This document shows, in pieces, positions 30,256 through 40,836 of a stretch of 64,000 nucleotides of DNA. The stretch covers positions 1,550,001 through 1,614,000 of the forward strand of contig OY723308.1 in assembly GCA_963210315.1 (NCBI GenBank), given 5' to 3'. A program made the translations under genes and the position numbers. The notes beneath the pieces are model-generated. The model had not been told where the DNA came from. It saw only the letters and a program-made list of their open reading frames with translations, and ran no database searches. The DNA is from Rhynchopus euleeides (taxonomy: Eukaryota > Euglenozoa > Diplonemea > Diplonemida > Diplonemidae). Positions within the stretch are counted from its first letter, which is position 1. The number at the start of each line of letters is the position of its first letter.

Positions 30256-32621
30256 CCCAGTCACTCACCCCCAGGACCACGAGGAAATGGTCTTTCCCCC
30301 CTCTATATAATCGGGTGGATCCCAGACCCCTTGCTCAACTACAGCCGCGTCTCGCGGAGGGGACGATTCCATTACCTTAAACCGGCAGCCGATGCCCAGC
30401 ACAAGAACCCCGGGCCGGAAGAGCCCTCCCTTCCCCCCAGCACAGCCTCAGTCCCACCCACGCCGCCAGCACGGGGTCCCCCCAGCGGCTTAGCCTGCAA
30501 ATTGAGGGTCACATCGATCGGTTTTTCCGCACCCCCGAAGCAGGTGGTGCCCCATCCCTCCCTTACAGCAGCCGAGGCCTTTTCCCGGGGTGCAAGAGCC
30601 TCCCCACCTCGGGCAGTTGCGGCTGCCTACAAGTGAGCACGATATCCCACGAGCACCAGGAAGAGGCTAACTCTTCTCCCCCGGCAGTCGCTGCCCACTC
30701 TACAGGCTGTCTCACAAGGAACACCAGGGAGAGGCCCCCTTCCCCCCCTCTCCCCCGGGCAGTGGTTGGCCTCCCAGCAGTTGAAGCTGTACCCCCAAAC
30801 CACGAAGGGGTGGTCCCCCCACACCAATCAGTCCACAGTTCCCCCCAATCCGCCCACACAGGCAACACCACAGCACAGGCCGAGCATAGCATTGGATCTC
30901 AGACACGACCTGCATAACAGGTAAAAGGGGATCCTCCTGGTGATTCTGTCTGCTCCGATTTCAACGCCCCTCCTATCAGGCGGAACCGAGTCCCCCCACA
31001 TGGCAGCTGCACTGGCTTCTCGTGGGTCGGTTTCATCACTTTTACCCCGGCAGCAGAGGCCTATCACAAAGATCTCGGGCCAGAAGAGCCCTCCCTCCCC
31101 TCCCGCACAGTCTCAGCCCCACGCAACACCACGGGACCCTCCCAGCAGCTGAGCCTGCAGATCAAGGATCGCACACATTCCCCCCCCCTCCCTTCCCGAG
31201 GCAGGTGGCGTATCTTCCCCTCATCTGAGGCTGTTTCACAGAGGAGCTCAGAGAAAACCAGTCCCTCCTCTCCGGCAGCCGATGCCATTGCCTCAGCCAG
31301 GAGGCCCCCCCCCGCCCGAGACCAGGATGATGAAACCCCCAGCTTCCCAGACTTCGCGAGTGATCCCATCACAGCTGAAGCCGTTTCCCCTAGAACTCTT
31401 CTTATCTCCCTCAACCAGGCCACCCCCCTCCAGCAGTTCACCACAGGTTTGCAGGCTCGTCTGCTCAGTTCCCGCTGCACCTCCATCTACATCTCAGCCG
31501 CATCTGGGGCCCGACATTCTTCCCCACGCAGATCTTGGCACACCGGGGCCTGCCTCTTCCGGCTGAACCGCCACGAGTCTCAGGATGCCTGGCTGCCGTT
31601 GCTACGGAGGCCCAAGGCCTCGCCAAGGCAGTCCAGGAGCCCGTCGAGCTAGGTTCCTCACGCGGCTGAGGCACAAGGGCCGGTCCGGCCTGCCAGCCCA
31701 GCGCCCTACAGCAGATGACCTATACGCGCAAGGGTTCCAGGGATCCCGTCGCAGCACTGCACCCCGACGGGCCCAGCAGGACGATTTCACACGGCAGGAC
31801 TGGGTCCGCTGCAGCGGATCTACAGCAGGGCTTCCGTCAGTGACGCCCTCGGAGCCGGCGAAGCCCCGACGCAGGTAGCGCTGTACCCGCAGTCCGCCCT
31901 CGCCCTGAGGCACGTCGATCTGAAGCTGCTCCACACCTGAAGGATCTCCCTCCAGTTTTACTCCGGAGAGTCTCCTGGTAGACACGACACGCCGCCCTCA
32001 GGACGGTCGCTCATGAGGCGAGGAAGCGGCGCTGACCGCGGGACGACACGAGCAAGCTGAATCATCGCGGGCATACATCCCGAGGGAGCCTTGGTCCCCA
32101 GCGATCGCGACCATAACCGCCTTCTCAGTGTTCGAGGCCGCCCGATCCGCGGACGCAGCCCTTTGCGAGCGGAGTGAGAGGGCCCAGGCCTCACATGACC
32201 ACGCCTACCCCGGGTGGGGTCGAGCACTGGCGCGCTCCCGCAACAGCACATACCAGGGTGCGACCGCTGCGACCTCCCCAGTTCTCCTTCAGCTCAGCCG
32301 CCGGGATGGCTTCCCCAACCTCGCCCCCGTCCCCGACTGGATACGGCACGAGTTCCTCAGTGGGCGACTCAGCCCAGGCCACCGCCAAAGACACCCGGGG
32401 CCTGGGTGCGCCAAGCTGGCTTCCCCCGCCAATAATCCCGCCGATCTCCCGCACGCTCGCGCTAGAGCTCGAGGTCCGACCCGACAGGAGAAACGGCCCG
32501 GCTCCGGCGGGCCCTGCCGACAAGCTATAAGCGAACGAACCCGATGATCTCCACAATCATAGACGAGAGTCAAAAACAGGGGCGGGCAGGGGGGGGGGGG
32601 GGGGCGGTTTCCTACGAGAGG

Positions 32622-32820
32622 GCCGCTCGTGCGCACAAACAAAACCCGGACTCTTTTGCCCAAACAAGCTTGCTTGTCACAGCGAAAGAGTCAGTGGGAG
32701 CGTACCCGCGCGCAGTGTGTTTTGAGTGAGCAACACAAAACCACTTTTATCACAGCAACGCCCTTCACAGGGGCCACAACACACTGCCGCTCGTGCGCAC
32801 AAACAAAACCCGGACTCTTT
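32622..32820 (+). repeat. 155-bp repeat copy 2 between 35-bp direct repeats
   Basis: The second copy (32654-32808) overlaps flanking 35-bp direct repeats (GCCGCTCGTGCGCACAAAC..., 32622-32656 and 32786-32820), so it looks like one and a fraction tandem units of 164 bp. Confidence 0.8.
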
Positions 32821-34442
32821 GGAATTGCGTTCGTGTGTGCTGTGTGAAACGGGTCCCTCCGACACCCAGCTGATGTGGTGTAGGCCAGGGATGCTGGTAT
32901 ACCGAACGCTGCCACGGGTCCTTTTTAGTGCACTACAAGCGAGCTGCCCACACCCCCGCTAATACCCTGCCCCTCCCCGGCGGGGCTCCCTCTATCGGCA
33001 GACATTTTTTTGATTCATAACCCGTGTGGCATCCTTTTTTGTGTTTCTGCTCGTGCCTCCCCGCCCTTTCCCTCCTCCCCCCCTACCCAACCGCATGGCG
33101 TTATATATCATCTTCCTGGGGGTCTTCGCTACGGTGCCCAGAACGGCGCGTTTCGGAGGTGCATTTTTCTCCTATTCAGAGGGGAAAACCGCCAGATTCT
33201 GCCGAAAGATTACCGACAGCGGAGATCCCCTCCTGCAACTTTCTTTTGGGCCGGGCTTTCTCTGAAATGAAACACACTCGCGTGGGAGGGGGGGTGATAC
33301 CTGTCAGGACTACGACCCACTACACTCATACTCTGTCGCCGTGCCCCGCAGTCACTCGCCCTCGCACAGGGGAGGGGTGGAGCGTGTGTGGATGCGTCAA
33401 CGCTTAACCAAGCCCGTGAGAGAGATGTCGGCAGCGAAACTTTCCTATCGCTTGGCGGTGTGTGGGGGGAGGGCGCAAAAGGAGCGGGTTCAACCTAAAG
33501 CGGGGGCCATCCCTTCGGTGTGTTGAACTGTCCCCTCCGCCCCCCTCGACCCGGAGCGCACCGGCCTGAATACACAATCTTTGCAGATCGGTTTTTAGGT
33601 TTTATTTTTTGATTGGCGTTGAAAAAGGTTTCCACCGTTATTGTGCCGCAACCCCAGAGGATAACCCCGTCGAGCGCAGCGCCCCGCCGTGTGTTCTTGT
33701 TGGAAAAAAAGGTTGTCTGGTCATGTTGTCTGTCAACGGAAATATTCCAAATATTTACGGATAGCATGACCAGGACCCACCCCGGCTCAGACGTGCCCGA
33801 CTGGTGAGGATCCAGACGAGGCTTTCGCGTTGTCCAGGCCGCTGTGTGGGTGTTGTTTGTGGGTGGCATCACGAGCAGGTGTTCGAGGTGTTGATCCACG
33901 ACTGCAAAATAGCCTTACGTGAGTGGTGTGGGGGTGTGTGCGGCGAGTGTGGGTATTCGACACATACGATGAACAAAAGACAAGCCTGGCTATATCTTAA
34001 CCTTTCGTGTGGGTTGCGGCACACTGCGGGAGACCGAATACTCGGGGCTTTACTTGTTGGTGTTGTTGCTGTTGGCCTGGCAGGCACATGGTGTGGTGGC
34101 AGTGGTGGCAGTCGCGGGTCGTGTCCCGCCTAACTGCAGGCCATGCCCCACAGCAGGTGGGTACTGTGGAGGGCTCCGTTCATGACATTGCTCTATTCTA
34201 TTGCTTCATGTCGGGCGTGGCGACGGGATTGAAGTGGGCTCGCGTTCCGGTGACGATACACAGGTGGCGCTGACACGTGGCAAAGCAAATGAAAGCGCCG
34301 CGCCTTGGCAGGCGGTTCTTGCAACTGGCACACGAGAGGACGGGTGTGCCGTGTGTGTCGGCAGTGCCCGGCACCACAACCAGTAGCAATGCCTGTGAAG
34401 CCTCAAGTCTGTGACGAGTCCCCTTCCCCCGTTGCGTGATTT

Positions 34443-34584
34443 GAGGTTCCCTTTGCGTCAGGTGTGTTTCTTGTGTTGTGTTGAGGGGGTGTAGTTGATC
34501 GCACATTGCACGCACACCGTCACGCAGGTTTGTTTGGGCAAGATGATGCGGACTTCGCTTGCGGTGCTGGCTGTGTCAGCGTGT
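34443..34584 (+). pseudogene. 5' remnant of a sulfatase gene at a duplication breakpoint
   Basis: Matches the leader and first 14 codons of sulfatase 5 (46458-46557): CACCGTCACGCAGGTTT, then ATG at 34543 and MMRTSLAVLAVSAC. It breaks off after GCGTGT and joins directly to the spacer repeat that starts at 34586. The hybrid frame ends after 26 codons (stop 34621-34623). It marks the left breakpoint of the tandem duplication. Confidence 0.9.
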
Positions 34585-34947
34585 GAGGGGCCAGCTACCT
34601 GTGACACTTCACATCCTTGCTGACCTCTGCCAGGTGCCATTGGGGCAGTGTGTGTTGACTGAGGTATCGCCACAATATGCCCACCTCTACAGGGGGCTTG
34701 TTGTGCGTTCTGGCCCTCGGCACCTCAGGAGGAAGTGCCTCAGCCGACTTGTATCCGTGCACGTGGAAACCCACAGCCACTTCCCACCCTTCCCCCACGT
34801 GTGGGTCTCTGATTATTAAAGTTCGTGCTCCTGCTGTCTCAGTGCCCCAGCTGCTTGACTTGTCGCGCGTTTGCCTGTCCTTTGACGCTACACTTTCCCG
34901 TTCACATGATACACACATACACCGTCGCGCAGGTTTGTTTCGGCAAG

Positions 34948-36507
34948 ATGATGCGGACTTCGCTTGCGGTGCTGGCTGTGTCAGCGTGTGTGTCGGCGAA
35001 GGCGCCGCACGTTGCGCTGATCCTTGCGGATGACTTCGGGTGGTCGAACTTGGGTTACCACAACCCGTACTCGAAGGAGGTGGTGACGCCCAACCTCGAC
35101 AGCCTGGCGGCACAGGGTGTGAAGCTGGAGCGCCACTACGTGTACAAGTTCTGCTCCCCCACACGGTCTGCTCTGCAGACCGGGCGGTACTCGGTGCACG
35201 TGAACGACAAGAACGCGGACCCGACGATCCGGAACAAGGCAGACCCTGTGGGCGGGTACGCAGGGATCCCTGTGAACATGACGGGGATTGCACAGAAGAT
35301 GCGTCTGGCGGGGTACCGCACACACGCCACAGGGAAGTGGGACGCAGGGATGGCCACACCGCGCCACTCGCCAGCAGGGCGTGGGTACGAGTCGTGGCTC
35401 GGCTACTTCCACCACGCGAACGACTACTACACGCAGAAGCTGGGGATCACGGCGACGGCGGACGTCGACATCTGTGGCAGCATCTACCGCGACCTGTGGT
35501 ACAGCGACGCGAAGGCGAACGGCCCCGCACTGCACTGCAACGACACCAGCGTGTACGAGGAGGAGTACTTCATGAAGAACTCGCTGAACGTGATCAACAA
35601 CCACAACGTGTCGGAGCCGCTGTTCCTCTTCCACTCCTTCCACCTGATGCACACGCCGCTTGAGGTGCCTGACGAGTACCTGCAGCAGTTCGACTTCATC
35701 ACCGACTCCCCCAACCAGCGCAAGCCGTACTCCGCAATGGTGAAGTACATGGACGACGTGGTCGGGAAGCTTGTGGACGCCTTCAAGGCACGCGGGATGT
35801 GGGACGACCTGCTCATCATCTTCCTGAGCGACAACGGCGGTCCGATCTACTTCCTGGGTGGTGCCAACAACTGGCCTCTGAAGGGCGGGAAGATGAGCGA
35901 CTGGGAGGGTGGTGTGCGTGTGAACGCGTTCGTCAGCGGCGGGTACGTGCCTGAGAACGTGCGTGGGAAGATCCACGACAACTACGTGCACGTTGCCGAC
36001 TGGTACACCACGCTGTGCGCCCTTGCCGGTGTGGACCACACCGACACGGAGGCAGTGGGTGCAGGGCTGCCTGCTGTGGACGGGGTGGACGTGTGGGGTG
36101 ACATCACGAAGACGGCACAGGCACCCGCACGCACCCAGATGCACCTCAGCACGGAGGCGATGATCGACGGGGACTACAAGGTGGTGATCGGGGAGCAGCC
36201 CATGTCTGGGTGGACGCCGCAGGTGTACCCGCGCGAGTTCTACCCGCAGCCGCAGTACAAGCTGGTGCCTGTTGACCACTGGCCGCAGGACTGCTCCTCG
36301 GGCTGCCTCTTCAACATCAAGGAGGACCCCAACGAGCGCTACAACCTTGCCGTGCAGCAGGCAGACAAGCTGCAGGAGATGATGGCGAAGCTGGCCGAGC
36401 TCAACAAGTCTTACTACAACCCCGACCGCGGCACTGGTGACCTCGTGGCGTGCTACGTCGCACGCGAGACCTACGGCGGCTACTACGGGCCCTTCGTCGA
36501 CATCTGA
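34948..36507 (+). CDS. Arylsulfatase-like sulfatase 3 (GKWD type)
   Basis: 519 residues. The ATG at 34948 starts the shared signal peptide MMRTSLAVLAVSACVSA; 41 further in-frame codons upstream are open but belong to the conserved spacer. Formylglycine motif CSPTRSALQTGR with Cys69, metal ligands DD at 28-29, GKWDAG at 129-134 and SDNGGPIYFLGG are present. It differs from sulfatase 4 at only a handful of residues, nearly all in the last third (for example VWGDI against VWADI, NPDRGTGD against NPNRGTGE). It should be a secreted sulfatase of the same specificity as its neighbours. The gene is within segmental duplication unit A and is followed by a MITE-bearing 3' flank. Confidence 0.95.
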   Translation: MMRTSLAVLAVSACVSAKAPHVALILADDFGWSNLGYHNPYSKEVVTPNLDSLAAQGVKLERHYVYKFCSPTRSALQTGRYSVHVNDKNADPTIRNKADPVGGYAGIPVNMTGIAQKMRLAGYRTHATGKWDAGMATPRHSPAGRGYESWLGYFHHANDYYTQKLGITATADVDICGSIYRDLWYSDAKANGPALHCNDTSVYEEEYFMKNSLNVINNHNVSEPLFLFHSFHLMHTPLEVPDEYLQQFDFITDSPNQRKPYSAMVKYMDDVVGKLVDAFKARGMWDDLLIIFLSDNGGPIYFLGGANNWPLKGGKMSDWEGGVRVNAFVSGGYVPENVRGKIHDNYVHVADWYTTLCALAGVDHTDTEAVGAGLPAVDGVDVWGDITKTAQAPARTQMHLSTEAMIDGDYKVVIGEQPMSGWTPQVYPREFYPQPQYKLVPVDHWPQDCSSGCLFNIKEDPNERYNLAVQQADKLQEMMAKLAELNKSYYNPDRGTGDLVACYVARETYGGYYGPFVDI

Positions 36508-38805
36508 GGCCCCACCTGACCAAGGATGCCCCGAGGGTGCACACCCGCACCTGACACCTGTCACCTCCTGCCAAGCCAACACCCGACGACTGGCGTTTGC
36601 CTCCTTCTCGTGAGTGATCTTGCTGCGTGCTGTGGCTAGCTGCCCCATGCCGCTGTACCATTCGAGCCCCTCCTTTGCACCACACCTCCTTTTGTTCTTG
36701 TTTTCCTCCTCTGCTCTCCTCCCCCCAAACCCCATACCCGCGTTCTACACGGTGGACTCCCACACGTCAGGGTGCGCCTTTTTGGGATATCGGAATATCG
36801 GGGGTCGAGACCCCCGCTCGCGGGGGTTGGGACCCCCGCGAGTGGGGGTCCAGTCCCCCGCTATCGGGGGTCTGGACCCCGCTCGCGGGGGTCGTCTGGG
36901 CACCAAAAATAGCAGGGCAGACTCCCGCTAGCGGGGGTCCAGACCCCCGCTCCAGGGGGTGGGAGTCCACCGTGTACAGAATCTCAGTGAGAAAGGTAGC
37001 TGCAGCGCTTTGGGCAACGAACGGCCGACCTTGCCTTGTTGTTCTGACGGTGCGCGCAGTCACACTAATTTTTCAACAGGCAGGTTACGTGCGGTTTGTT
37101 CTCCATGGTTTGGCGCACAAACAACCCCTTATCTTTTTCGAACTGTTCAGCTGCATTGCACGCCATCTGTGCACTGCACCGACCCCAGCCCTCCCCTCCC
37201 CTGATCGACTGAGCCAAGAAGAGCTCCCATCCTGTGCGTTGCAGCCTCCTCCTCACCCGCTGTGTCGCCAGCCTGTCCCCCCTCCGTTGATTCGGACTGG
37301 GGCGGCTGCTGCATTCGTTTGTTCGCGGAGGGGATCTGCTGCTTCGTCGGTTGTGGTAGCAGCGTGTTTGTCGACGTGGGACGCGTTCATCGACTCACCC
37401 CCCCACCCCACCTCACCTCACCTCACTCACCACTCACGATCCCGCCGAACCAATGCAACCGCCGGCACCCCCACCCCGTGCTGCGTCTGCCGTGTGAGTC
37501 TCATCTCCTGCCGGCGGTGTGCTGATGTTCGAAGGACATGTTTGTTCATATGGGTTGCCTGTTGCTCCACCACGCAGCAGCTGCGCGCCTTCGGGTCCGT
37601 TAAGCTGGCCTCTCTCCTTGCCAACACAGCAGTGTGGGCAGAGCCAGCGCTGCAGGAGCGTACAACACTTCCCATCACCAGACAAGCTCAGTTCATGCAG
37701 ACCCCATTACCCCTGGCTGCATGCCTGACTTGCCCCCACCCCCCTCCCCCATCCCACACCCCACCCGCCCCCCCGCAACGTTTCCCCTTCTCTCCCCTGC
37801 CCCTCTCCTTCACAGCACCCGAAGGCAGCTCTTTTGCCTGTCTTTGCTCTTTTGCCCCCACCCCCTCGTGTTTTTCTTTGCCACAACTCTCTACAGTGTC
37901 TTATGCGCGGCGGCGCCGTTTGTTGTGTCGGAGAATAGCCTCGCCGGTTCACACTCACACAACATCTCAATCTTTTTTGAATCGAAGAAGTGCAAAGGCC
38001 GGGGCTGGCCGCCCTCCTGCGTGCTGGCTCTGGCTGTCGATACCAACTGTAGGCGCACACCACGGCATGGCCCTCCTGCTGTGCCAAGCAGTCCCTCTGT
38101 TGTTTCGAAGTGCAACTCCTGCAAGATAGACTGACACAACCGCCAGACTGTCGGGCAGCATGTGGCCCCACAGGTTGCTTCCTTTCTGGAGCCCAGCCGG
38201 CCCCTCCCTTCGGCTCACCGTGTTGCCCGGGTGGGGTGTATTGTCCTGTGCCAGATAGACGAGTTCCCCCATCCCCAGTGCCTCCCCAGAACCCCCTCGT
38301 GCCATAGTGCTGCCTGTGTGATCTGGCTCTTTCTTGGGTTTCCAGCGCAGCATGGCGTTCTCCACACGACCACTGTGTTGCTTGTGTGGGGTGACCGGTT
38401 CGTATACAGCGCAAAACGCAGGCCTTCACGCTGTGGCGACAATGCCTCAGCGTTGTGCCTCGAGTGGGGACGATCGGTGCAGATAACGCGTGTGATAACA
38501 GACATGTGAAGCGCTCGCTCCCCCCACTCCCCCACACCCCCCCCCCCCCCCCTTCCCCCAAGCCATTCTCTTTTGCGCGAAGCAGGCTTCCGGCCCCCCT
38601 CGCAAAGATTGATGTTGGCGGCGAGTGCTCACACACGCCCACCCCGCACCCCACAACGAACCCAGCTCACAAAACAAAGAGTGCGGCAGCAGGGCACGCA
38701 CCCACACTGGGCTCCACACCCGCTCTCCCCCTCCACCCTCCCACCATCCCACCCTACCTTCCAGGCACCTTGCCCTTGCCACACGCCCTTTTTTCAGTTC
38801 ATGTC
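36508..38805. other. Spacer between sulfatase 3 and the membrane protein gene
   Basis: No gene seen. Mostly the 3' part of duplication unit A; parts recur after sulfatase 5 (48076-48420, 48490-48705, 48905-49030). A C run lies at about 38538-38552. Confidence 0.6.
36748..36974. mobile_element. MITE with CACGGTGGACTCCCAC ends and TA duplication
   Basis: 227 bp with perfect 16-bp terminal inverted repeats, CACGGTGGACTCCCAC and complement, flanked by TA on both sides (36746-36747, 36975-36976). The duplicated unit B has the empty site TTCTACAGA at 44657-44665. The interior is packed with short palindromes of the ACCCCCGC/GCGGGGGT type. TA duplication fits Tc1/mariner-like mobilisation. No coding capacity. 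Confidence 0.92.
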
Positions 38806-40167
38806 ATGGAGCGCCTTGGCTTCACCCGAAAATCTGACGCCGTCAGCGCTGCCGCCACGGTTGCCATCTGGGCCGGCATGGCCTACATCATGCAGGACTT
38901 GGCACGCGACTACTGGGAGCACGGCAGGAAGGAGAGGATCTCTGTGGTCCACGCCACCTTCGAGGAGCTCGAGGCGCCGGACCTGCTGCTATCCCGCCCC
39001 GTCGGGGAGCGCTGCCACTGGGAGGTGGGGGGGTGTACCTATTTCTCCTCCAACGCGACCTTCCGTGTCGAAGACGGCGATGCGCTGTGCCACATGGCGT
39101 TCGAACCCATCACGCTCCGCGTGGGAAGCGACGTCGACAACATGACACTCTTCAACTCCACAAAGTTCCGGGAACTGGGTTTTACATTCAGGTCGCAGAT
39201 GGATAAGGTTGATATATATCTCTATGTTGCAAACGACACCGACAATGAGGGCATGCATGCCAGCAGATGCAGCGACTGGGGCACAAGCCCCATGGCGTAC
39301 ATCATCCCTGTGGGTGACGACCGTGCACTCCACAAGCTGAGAAGCGGCACGGCGAAGATAAAGGACTTCAGCGCACCCCTCATCGTCGCCCACGGTCACT
39401 ACTCCCCGATGACCTTCTCCATATCACAGGAGGTGTTTCCCGACGGGTCATCCGTGAACCACACGACAATCCAGTCGACCCAATTTCACATCCCAGGGGA
39501 CAGCTTTATGGGAGCCGCGGATACGATGGATGTGACCCAGGTGATCATTTCACTCTACCCCAGCACATTCAAGGTCACCCAAGTCACCCACAACCCGGGG
39601 GAGACAGTCCTCGCCCTGATGGACGGCATATTCGGATGGCTCGGGGTCTTCACCGGACTGTGCATCCACAGCCTCTTCCTCTCGGCGGTGGCAACCTACA
39701 GGGCAATGAAGGGCGCTGCGCAGCAGCGGGGCTTCCTGGAGTCCAGCAGGGATGACCCTCAGGAAGGTGAAGACGGCGGCACGCCCTCCTCTGCGAAACG
39801 CATTGACGCCCTCCAAGCTGAGGTGCGGCGCCTGGAGCAGCTGGTCACCTCGGCAGGCCTGAACGGGGGCGGTGTGGGGTACGCACCACCCAGCCTCCCT
39901 GCGTTGTCCAGCCCTATCGGGAGCCCGTTGTCCGAAGCGCTGTTCGCGCCAGGCGTTGGCGCCGCGTCGGTGCAGAGGAAGAGGGTTGGATCGCCTGATT
40001 CGCTGCAGCAGCTGCTTGGAGGCAGTGCTGTGATGGCGGATCCGAAATCCCCCGATAACCTGTCGTTGCCTGAAGGGGGGTGGGGCGCGAGGAGAGCTGG
40101 TACGGCAGGGCGGGTGCAACAGCCGCTGTCGCCGCTTCTTCAGGTGTCTTTGCGGCAGTCGGTGTGA
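38806..40167 (+). CDS. Two-helix membrane protein with glycosylated ectodomain
   Basis: Unrecognised membrane protein, 453 residues from the ATG at 38806 (context GTCATGG). The open frame extends further upstream but only through C-rich spacer. Predicted helices: residues 11-30 (DAVSAAATVAIWAGMAYIM) and about 268-298 (FGWLGVFTGLCIHSLFLSAV). Between them is a domain of about 235 residues with five N-glycosylation sequons (NATF, NMTL, NSTK, NDTD, NHTT) and four cysteines, so it is probably lumenal or extracellular. After helix 2 come a basic/acidic stretch, a short coiled coil (329-350, KRIDALQAEVRRLEQLV) and a Ser/Pro-rich cytosolic tail. The topology is like that of P2X or DEG/ENaC channel subunits, but I see no sequence similarity to them. 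The gene lies between segmental unit A and the DUF4116 gene. Confidence 0.85.
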   Translation: MERLGFTRKSDAVSAAATVAIWAGMAYIMQDLARDYWEHGRKERISVVHATFEELEAPDLLLSRPVGERCHWEVGGCTYFSSNATFRVEDGDALCHMAFEPITLRVGSDVDNMTLFNSTKFRELGFTFRSQMDKVDIYLYVANDTDNEGMHASRCSDWGTSPMAYIIPVGDDRALHKLRSGTAKIKDFSAPLIVAHGHYSPMTFSISQEVFPDGSSVNHTTIQSTQFHIPGDSFMGAADTMDVTQVIISLYPSTFKVTQVTHNPGETVLALMDGIFGWLGVFTGLCIHSLFLSAVATYRAMKGAAQQRGFLESSRDDPQEGEDGGTPSSAKRIDALQAEVRRLEQLVTSAGLNGGGVGYAPPSLPALSSPIGSPLSEALFAPGVGAASVQRKRVGSPDSLQQLLGGSAVMADPKSPDNLSLPEGGWGARRAGTAGRVQQPLSPLLQVSLRQSV

Positions 40168-40836
40168 GGTTTGGAGAAGGGTGTGTCATGGTGGTTTGTG
40201 TTGGTTTGTATGGACTGAGAGGTTGCTGTGTGCACAGCCCCTCTTGTTGTCCGAACTACACGCCAGAGAGTTGCAGTTTTGAGCGGGAAAGGAGGGGGTG
40301 TGTGAATAGGGAGTTGTGTCCGGGGGGGGGGGGGGTGGGGTGGGGTGGGGGTGGGCGGTGTGTGCCGTGTCTTTTCAGACAAGGTGCGCTCCACCCCCCG
40401 CTCTATATGCAGATCGCGTGGCTTCAAGCTGCCACTCGTCGGGTTCAAACAGACCTTCCCATGTGTCCGGCAAGACTGCAGGGTCTCATACAAACAGTGG
40501 GGTGTGCTCCGTGCGTTGCCCCCCCCGCTCCCCACAGGCTCTCTGTCTTGCCATGTCATGGCTCTGGGCTTTTGACGCTCCGGCGTTGCCAACGGAGGTG
40601 TGTCACTTAGAGCTGGATCAACTCGCAGGGCCATCATCGGACTGGGGGAGTGGTGGACACAGCGAGTGGGGCATGCGTTCCCAATAAAGCACATTTCGGC
40701 AGTGGTTGGTTGGTTGTCACATTTTGCTGTCACTATTATGCGAGTCCCATTGGACTGCATGTTTGAGTGCAGGTCGCTGTTCTTGATACGATCTCCTGTC
40801 ACACCTCTGTAGGCACGGCACAAGCAGGATTGCACA
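40168..40836. other. Spacer upstream of the intact DUF4116 gene
   Basis: No gene seen. A G run lies at 40321-40334 and a possible polyadenylation signal AATAAA at 40684-40689. The ~35 bp before the DUF4116 ATG (GTAGGCACGGCACAAGCAG) match those before copy 1. Confidence 0.6.

Larger units (their letters stand above)
27139..34442. other. 7.3-kb gene-poor, repeat-rich region
   Basis: No gene I can support. It contains a TATA-like TATATAAAG near 27731, a 155-bp repeat (27816-27970 and 32654-32808), a minisatellite with degenerate outliers (28785-29630), and a protein-like but startless open stretch at 29887-30255. The 30300-32560 part is free of recognisable features apart from degenerate GGGCAG-type units. 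Confidence 0.5.
34586..38508 (+). repeat. Segmental duplication, unit A
   Basis: Near-identical to unit B at 42500-46281: spacer, sulfatase (3 or 4) and about 2 kb of 3' flank. Large differences are a 227-bp MITE present only in A (36748-36974) and a replaced stretch of about 100 bp near 37933 (A) / 45619 (B). Confidence 0.95.

Noticed and set aside
34825-34947. Longer N-terminus for sulfatases 3 and 4
   Set aside because: The extra 41 codons are spacer sequence shared with a non-coding interval upstream of sulfatase 1; the signal peptide starts at the internal ATG.
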